Shown here: positions 13,295 to 13,989 of the stretch, one piece after another
Layout of the letters: each line of letters starts with the position of its first letter
How positions within the stretch are numbered: the stretch's first letter is position 1
Assembly (NCBI GenBank): GCA_003447515.1
Contig: DLZA01000279.1
Coordinates: forward strand, 1 to 13,989
DNA length: 13,989 nt
Source: Paracoccaceae bacterium
GTDB taxonomy: Bacteria > Pseudomonadota > Alphaproteobacteria > Rhodobacterales > Rhodobacteraceae
Direction: 5' to 3'
Position numbers and translations under genes: made by a program
Notes under the pieces: model-generated
What the model was told of the DNA's origin: nothing
What the model saw: only the letters and a program-made list of their open reading frames with translations
Databases searched by the model: none

Positions 13295-13989
13295 ATGAAA
13301 CTACTTAATAAGTTGTTTGCTGGCGTTGTTACTACCGGTGTTGGCCTTGCTGCAACAGCCACTTTTGCAGAGGATATCAGAGTAGGTATCACAATGCGGA
13401 TGGTGAGTGAAAACGGTCAGGCTTACGGTCAGATGATGATGGATGAAATCAAAGGCATCAATGAAGCTGGCGGTATTAACGGCAACATGATTAAGGCCAC
13501 TCTGATGAACGATGAGTGTAAATCAGACAAAGGTGTGGCCAATGCCAACAAGTTGGTGTTCCAAGAAAAGGTTCATTTGCTGCTTGGGTCAACCTGTTCT
13601 TCTGTTTCACTGCCAATCGTTGATGTGACCGCAAAAGCGGGTGTTCCACAGTTGATTCCTCACTCAACAAATTCGAAGATCACACAAAAGGGAAGCGAAT
13701 GGGTTTTCCGTGTACCGGTAGCAGGTAGATATTACGGTGGTGTAGTCGCTAAGTATGTGGGGGAGAATATTGGAACAAAGATCGCCTACATTTGTGCTGC
13801 AGACGCAGCCTCTGTCGGTGACTGTGCAAATATGGAAAAGCAGATGAAGGCTCAGTTTGGTGTCGAGCCAGCTTATCGAGCTGACGTACAGGAAAAAGAA
13901 GTCGACTTCCGTGCACATATGCAAAAAATTAAAGCCATGAATGTGGATGGTGTCTTGGTTGCCGCTCTGGCCGAGACTATGGCGCGGGC
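13295..13989 (+). CDS. Branched-chain amino acid-type ABC transporter substrate-binding protein (3'-truncated)
   Basis: An open frame from ATG 13295 runs off the right edge after 231 complete codons. The protein starts with a Sec signal peptide: MKLLNK, a hydrophobic stretch, then a probable cleavage after Ala25 (ATFA|ED). The mature part begins IRVGITM and continues with AYGQMMMDEIKGINEAGGING (residues 43-62), the N-lobe signature of the Peripla_BP_6/LivK family, then DECKSDKGVANANKLVFQEKV and GSTCSS (99-104), the ligand-contacting loop. Cys75 and Cys101 could form the disulfide common in this family; Cys167 and Cys177 may form a second. GVPQLIPHSTN matches the usual block after the first ligand loop. 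It would capture the substrate in the periplasm for the LivFH proteins encoded upstream. The specificity cannot be read, and LivG/LivM are presumably further downstream. Confidence 0.92.
   Translation, partial: MKLLNKLFAGVVTTGVGLAATATFAEDIRVGITMRMVSENGQAYGQMMMDEIKGINEAGGINGNMIKATLMNDECKSDKGVANANKLVFQEKVHLLLGSTCSSVSLPIVDVTAKAGVPQLIPHSTNSKITQKGSEWVFRVPVAGRYYGGVVAKYVGENIGTKIAYICAADAASVGDCANMEKQMKAQFGVEPAYRADVQEKEVDFRAHMQKIKAMNVDGVLVAALAETMAR

Overview
The window reads as a catabolic gene neighbourhood of a bacterium, most likely an alphaproteobacterium (perhaps marine) with roughly balanced base composition. That placement is an inference from protein style, the mix of sugar-acid and CoA enzymes, and the LivFHK-type importer; no rRNA or other marker gene is present. 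Every supported gene lies on the + strand, and coding density is very high. No tRNA, rRNA, CRISPR array, insertion sequence or phage gene was seen.

Layout. (1) 1-1263: the 3' end of a beta-hydroxyacid (3-hydroxyisobutyrate/threonate-type) dehydrogenase, then a TIM-barrel sugar isomerase/epimerase-like gene. (2) 1281-2321: a LacI-family regulator. (3) 2322-2489: a 168-bp gap with two dyad-symmetric candidate operators. (4) 2490-11353: a tight ten-gene run: MhpD-like hydratase, type II dehydroquinate dehydratase homologue, ketopantoate-reductase-like protein, an SDR without the usual catalytic triad, acyl-CoA dehydrogenase, fused CoA-transferase, Gfo/Idh/MocA oxidoreductase, MaoC hydratase, a canonical SDR and a second TIM-barrel isomerase-like protein. 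Four junctions overlap at stop/start codons, which implies translational coupling. (5) 11354-11559: an AT-rich gap with two more dyads. (6) 11560-13989: a branched-chain-amino-acid-type (HAAT) ABC transporter: ATPase, permease and the start of the periplasmic binding protein, which runs off the window.

How the parts may work together (inference). The ABC system would import a small organic acid. The CoA-transferase would activate it, and acyl-CoA dehydrogenase, MaoC hydratase and SDR give the dehydrogenation, hydration, dehydrogenation order of a beta-oxidation-like route. The dehydroquinate-dehydratase homologue, Gfo/Idh enzyme, MhpD-like hydratase and two TIM-barrel proteins point to a hydroxylated, perhaps cyclic, substrate such as a quinate/shikimate-like acid, a cyclitol acid or a sugar acid. 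I do not recognise this combination as a described pathway. The LacI-type protein is the obvious candidate regulator.
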